Shown piece by piece: positions 59,791 through 64,000 of a stretch of DNA of 64,000 nucleotides (the first letter of the stretch is position 1; each line of letters opens with the position of its first letter). The notes beneath the pieces were generated by a model. The model was not told the origin of the DNA. It did no database searches and was given only the letters and a program-made list of their open reading frames with translations. The position numbers were made by a program, and so were the translations under genes. Origin of the DNA: Epiperipatus broadwayi (taxonomy: Eukaryota > Onychophora > Udeonychophora > Euonychophora > Peripatidae); NCBI GenBank assembly GCA_028023455.1, contig JAQFVV010006305.1, forward strand, positions 1,169,001 to 1,233,000. The letters are read 5' to 3'.

Positions 59791-60890
59791 TATAATTCCA
59801 CCCGGGACAACTGCTTGTAAGGCAGCTGTGCTGACCTATCGATCACCAACGCTTGACTTGTATGCCTTACACTTTTATTTAAGTAATTGCAATTTTAAAA
59901 AATGCTTCCTAGCTTTAATTGTATGTCTTACTCTTTTATTTAAATAATTAGAATTTCAAAAGATGCCTTAATTGTAAGGACTATTTCGTTTTCTTACTCT
60001 TTATTACTGTATAATTATATGTAAAGTTTACATACTTTATTGATTTTATCTATCTTAAGAAATTGTGTTGTACATTATTTTTTTAATTAAGGCATGAAAA
60101 CTTTCTGCTTATATGCTAAATGCATCATCAAAATAATTTATCCTCTTCCCTGATTAATATCCTAAATTTTTTTCTAGTAATATGTGCTTGATTAATCATC
60201 ACCTATTCTTTTTTTTTTTCCCAGACCACTGCTTTTTCAATCTATAATTATTCTTTCACTATCATCTTAAGACAAAAAAAAAAAGAGACCTCAGCCATTA
60301 GAGTAGTTTTTGTGACAACATCCAGCCCATTGCTTATCTTTTATAAAAAAATCTGATGACATTTTTTCACTATCAAATTTGTTTTCGAATAGAATACTAA
60401 TAGTTTTTTATTTAAAAAAACAAACGAATGAATAAAATACTTATTAAATTGGTTAAGTAAGTTATTTAACTTTTTATATGCTTTTTTAAATAGAATATTT
60501 ATAGGTTTAAAATATAAGTTATACTAAATAGCTTACTTTCTGCATAGACAGTAAATGACAATAATGTTTTATGCTTTTATTGGGTTAAATGTTAATCAAA
60601 TCATTGCTTTAAAATTAGACAAAACTTCTTTTGCCAATGATTATTCATCCATTTAACTAAATTATTACTATGCTAATATCAAAAATTTCTCAACAATTTG
60701 ATTGTCAGTTGTTTTAGAATAAAAATATCAGTGCATTAATAATTTTTGTCTATGCCATATTAAGCAAGTACTGTACTTTTTGACATCAAAGAAAATTTAT
60801 CCTTCATATTGTTCTAAATTAATTTGTTTTTCTCTGAGGAGATCTAAGTTATTTGCATTCATACTTTTACATAATTTGCTTTTTTATTTT
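59791..60890. other. AT-rich DNA, nothing recognised
   Basis: No recognisable gene or repeat. The patch at 59797-59860 looked tRNA-like in its anticodon arm but lacks a D arm and acceptor pairing. Confidence 0.5.
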
Positions 60891-61039
60891 ATTATAAGTT
60901 CAATATAAAATGAAGTCTGGTTTCCGAGTGGAAATGTTTATTTTACGTACAAAAGCATGCTAATTTGGAGGATGGATAGTCACAGGAAGCCTATCATCTA
61001 TAATGTGCCACTACAAATTGACACTGTTCTCAATTTTTC

Positions 61040-61335
61040 TAAGATTACCAAAATATGGTGACCAGTATGAGAGCAAAAAATAAAATGAAAATGTTTGTTA
61101 GATTGCAGTTTATGGATAATGAAAGAATAGCCAAAATAGGATTTAATTGGGTTACTAGTAAAGGGCAGGCAACAAGATGGGTGAGAAAGGTAATGCAGTA
61201 TGCAAAAGATTTGGATTAAGAATTTAAATCGGTATATTTGTACAAAAGGTGGGATGATTGTGTTAGGAGGATTGTTGGGTGTTATGATGGTAAGGAATGG
61301 GATAAAAGAATAGATTCATTAATAAAAAATAGTGG
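61040..61335 (+). pseudogene. Second LINE family: post-RT segment, first copy
   Basis: It reads MKMFVRLQFMDNERIAKIGF (about 61083-61142), TRWVRKVMQYAKDLD and KEWDKRIDSLIKN (ending about 61332). The same block recurs at 62796-63045 in the expected place after the RT. Here it is followed directly by sequence that belongs before an RT, so this is the tail of one copy joined to the middle of another. Confidence 0.7.
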
Positions 61336-62795
61336 AAGAGATGGGAGTAAAACATTTTGGAATTACATTAAAAGAAGAAATGTAGGGAGGAGGGAGATAG
61401 TATTACTAGATGATGAGGGAATAGAGTAGCTCTAGAGAAGAATTAGAAAGAATCTTAAATAGCTATGTAATAGATATAAAAAAGATATTCGATGTGAAAG
61501 ACAGAGTGATAGAAAACATGAAAGCATATAGTAATGGGAATATTAGGCTTACAGAAAATGAAGTGAATGAGGCAGGGAAGAAATTGAAAAGTGGAAAGGC
61601 AAGAGGTTTAATGGGTGGGCAGCAGAGATGGTAATGAATTTAGGACATAGGGCACAAGTAAAGCTATTATCCTGTTTTAATAAGATGGCACAGAAGAGAG
61701 TTTTCTGGGTAGTCGGAGTAATACAAGAGTAAGATTATTATTTAAAGGAAAGGGTAAGGATCATAGAAAGTTAAACAATTATAGACTGATAGCAATAACA
61801 TCAGTTTTAGATTAAGTTTTCTCATATATGGTGGCTGGAAGAGTTGCAAAATGGATTGAAGAAAATAATGTAGTGGTGGAAATGTAAGGAGGTGTTAGAT
61901 CAGATAGGCATATAAGATAGTTTATTTGTAGTTACACAACTTGGTAAACAATTATATATGAGTTTTCTAGATATAGAGAAGGCATATGATAAGAGTAAAT
62001 AGAAATAGATTATGAGTAAATTTAGCAAATTTGGGAATGGATGAAGCTTTAGTAGATATTAAGAAATTGTATAAAAATAATTACTATACATATCAATTAG
62101 GTGATATAGAATCAATTAAAGTTAAAAATGGGGTCAGACTAAGGATGCCCTATGTCACCTATTTTGTTTTTGTTGTATTTGAGTGAAATGGAGAGGGCAA
62201 TAGAAAGACTAGGAAGAGGAGTAGAGATACCGTTAATAGGTGGCAAGTGAGTATATACTTTGTCGGGTCTTTTTTTTGAGGATGATGTCTTTTTGTGTGC
62301 AGAAAGAAGATATGGAAGTTATGCTAAGGACATGTGCAAGGGTGGGTACAGAGATGGGGATTAAATTTAGTGAAGAAAAATCAAATAAAATGATGGTTAA
62401 TACTGGGAAAGAGAAATTGAAGAATTTTTATTAGGGGATATAAAATTAAGTGTGGTGAATATAGTTATTTGGGAATCATGTTAAGTAATCAGAAAAATTG
62501 CTTGGATGAATGAGAGAAAAAATTGATAAATGAAGCAAAGAAAAGAAAGGGATTGATAAAGAAATTAACAGTATTTTCATATAATAAATATGATGTAGCT
62601 AGAATGGTATGGGAGTTGCAGTAGCAGGTTAACATATGACAATGATGCGTTGTGTTAGTAATAGGGTATTAGATTACTTAGAAAAAATACAAAGGGAAGT
62701 AGGAAGACATGCTTTAAGATGCAGATGTGTGAACAGCAAAGGAGGGAATTCAAGGAGAAATCGGATGGTCAAGTTTTTATAAGAGATGCAAAAAG
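61336..62795 (+). pseudogene. Second LINE family: reverse transcriptase
   Basis: After the linker (KTFWNYIKRRNVGRREIVLL, 61349-61408; then KAYSNGNIRLTENEVNEAGK) the RT follows. It reads LAITSVL (about 61787-61812), FLDIEKAYD (motif A, about 61965-61992), MGVRLRMPYVT/GCPMSPILF (about 62135-62170), and FFEDDVFLC (motif C, about 62270-62300, both aspartates present). It continues with EMGIKFSEEKSN (about 62355-62385), GIMLSNQ and IQREVGRHALRCR (about 62690-62730). At least four frameshifts and several stops break it. It differs from the RTE-like LINE elsewhere in the window. Confidence 0.8.
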
Positions 62796-63594
62796 CAAAA
62801 TGAAAATGTTGGGTAGATTGCAGTTTATGGATAATAAAAGAATAGCCAAAATAGTATTTAATTGAATTATGAGTAAAGGGCAGGTCACAAGATGGGTGAG
62901 AAAGGTAATGCAATATGCAGAAGATTTGGATAAAGAATTTATATCAGTATACTTGTACAAAAGGTGAGATGATTGTATTAGAATTGTTGAGGGTTATTGT
63001 GGAGGAGGAATGGGATAAAAGAATAGATGCATTAATAAAGAATAGGGAGTTGGAGAGATGGAGAACTAGTTTGGAGAAAAAAAAGAGTTTAAATATATAT
63101 AGAAGTAAACGGAACCTTGGGTGCGAGTTAATTTATGATAATAGCAAGGAAAGTAGTTTATTGTTTATGGCTCGAATGGGATCTTTATCAACAAGGGAAT
63201 ATACACATAATTGGAAAAATATGGGTGATTTAGTCTGCAAGCTGTGTAAGGAAGGCATAGAAAATATTAGGCATCTGTTAATTTAATGTAAATGCTTCAA
63301 AGCAGAAAGGGTACAAATAATGAAGTTGTAGAAGAATAAATATGAACAAAGTTATTGTACAGAAAGTGGGTTTTTGGTTTTTATGCTGGGTTTGGGAAAA
63401 GATAAGGGGGATTTAGATATGAAGGCCATGGAGTTGAACAAAGATTATGTTCTGGAAATAGAACGGAGCAGATTACGGAAAAATTTAGGGTGGGGAATGC
63501 AAAGGGAAGGTAAAGTGGCTAACATGTTTCTCTGAGCATAGTGGCTGAGAGATAGAAGTCACAGTGCATCACATGACATCACATCACATCACTA
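62796..63594 (+). pseudogene. Second LINE family: C-terminal domain with zinc knuckle and 3' end
   Basis: It reads MKMLGRLQFMDNKRIAKIVF, then TRWVRKVMQYAEDLDKEFIS (62881-62950). A 123-codon frame (62915-63286) follows, and contains MARMGSLSTREYTHNWKN and CKLCKEGIENIRHLLI, a C-x2-C-...-H-x4-C-like knuckle common at LINE C-termini. A stop lies within the knuckle. The 3' end has short ATCAC-type repeats (about 63568-63594), a likely tail. Confidence 0.8.
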
Positions 63595-64000
63595 GATCGA
63601 GAAGACTTCAATGATCATAGTGATAATTGATTTACATACTGCAGTCACATAATAAATTTTAAGATGTAATCTTACCTGACCTTTACTAATTATCCTTTTT
63701 TAAAACCAAATGGACACTTAATTATGAACATTATGAGAGAAATTAAAAACACAGAGGCACTTGCATATGGTTTAAATATTTATTATATTCTTTTTAATAC
63801 TAATTGCTTTTCCCAATTCCCTTTTAAAATCGGAGCTCTCCAAGTGACTCGATCCGAAATTTAAGAAGAAAGACAAACACAAATCTTATTTCCATTCATT
63901 TTTAATAAATACAGTCCCTTTTTAACCGTTTAATATTTTTTTCCCAAGGGAACATGCCCTGCACAAGGTCTGTGAATGGCAGCGATCCAGATTTATTCTG
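63595..64000. other. AT-rich DNA, nothing recognised
   Basis: No gene or repeat could be supported before the window ends. Confidence 0.5.

Noticed and set aside
59797-59860. tRNA-like anticodon arm (ACTGC-TTGTAAG-GCAGC)
   Set aside because: No D arm, no acceptor pairing and no proper T arm could be drawn; more likely chance or a very decayed SINE.
1-64000. CRISPR array, bacterial operons or an intact viral genome
   Set aside because: No spaced direct repeats, no ribosome-binding sites or operon-like ORF packing; all coding remains are eukaryotic retroelement fragments.

Overview
This is an AT-rich, intron-poor-looking stretch of animal (probably invertebrate) genomic DNA. No intact protein-coding gene can be supported. 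Almost everything recognisable is transposable-element debris, in several cases nested several layers deep. The families that can be named are Ty3/gypsy LTR retrotransposons, Penelope-like elements (PLEs: reverse transcriptase plus GIY-YIG endonuclease), an RTE-like LINE with an APE endonuclease and a (GAT)n tail, a second LINE with a C-terminal zinc knuckle, a hAT-type MITE, and several foldback elements. The mix points to a metazoan; the species cannot be told from the sequence.

Layout. 1-2701: 3' half of a gypsy element (RNase H, integrase, 3' LTR), the LTR interrupted by a ribozyme-bearing PLE terminal repeat. 3.8-4.7 kb: more of that repeat, partly in tandem. 5422-6007: solo LTR of the first gypsy family with a 5-bp target duplication. 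7.06-11.34 kb: a second gypsy element on the minus strand with a long (1.9 kb) 3' LTR. 11.3-19.4 kb: mostly featureless AT-rich DNA. 19.5-22.8 kb: two PLE copies head to head, one broken by a ribozyme repeat dimer. 23.4-23.9 kb: a compact palindromic ribozyme dimer with a perfect 13-bp target duplication. 24.5-34.7 kb: one RTE-like LINE split by a minus-strand PLE, which is itself split by long gypsy LTRs, one of which carries a TIR transposon. 35.3 kb: hAT MITE. 37.4 kb: G/C homopolymer patch. 42.4-45.9 kb: another RTE-like LINE split by a ribozyme repeat array with a perfect 12-bp target duplication. 48.4-49.1 kb: a CpG-containing, promoter-like patch. 50.2-56.3 kb: a nearly identical 2.0-kb direct repeat around a 2.1-kb spacer with LTR-promoter-like features. 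57.6-58.7 kb: a LINE copy inverted in the way expected of twin priming. 61.0-63.6 kb: the second LINE, apparently chimeric.

The most interesting system is a family of PLE terminal repeats carrying type-I minimal hammerhead ribozymes. Eleven copies can be seen; four keep all core bases. They show a two-part stem I, a tiny stem III and covarying stem II pairs. The repeats are repeatedly arranged head to head, giving ORF-less palindromic units with two opposed ribozymes, flanked by 12-13 bp target duplications. These look like mobile units in their own right. Hammerheads in PLE repeats are established knowledge; the recurrent palindromic, separately transposed form is what deserves attention.
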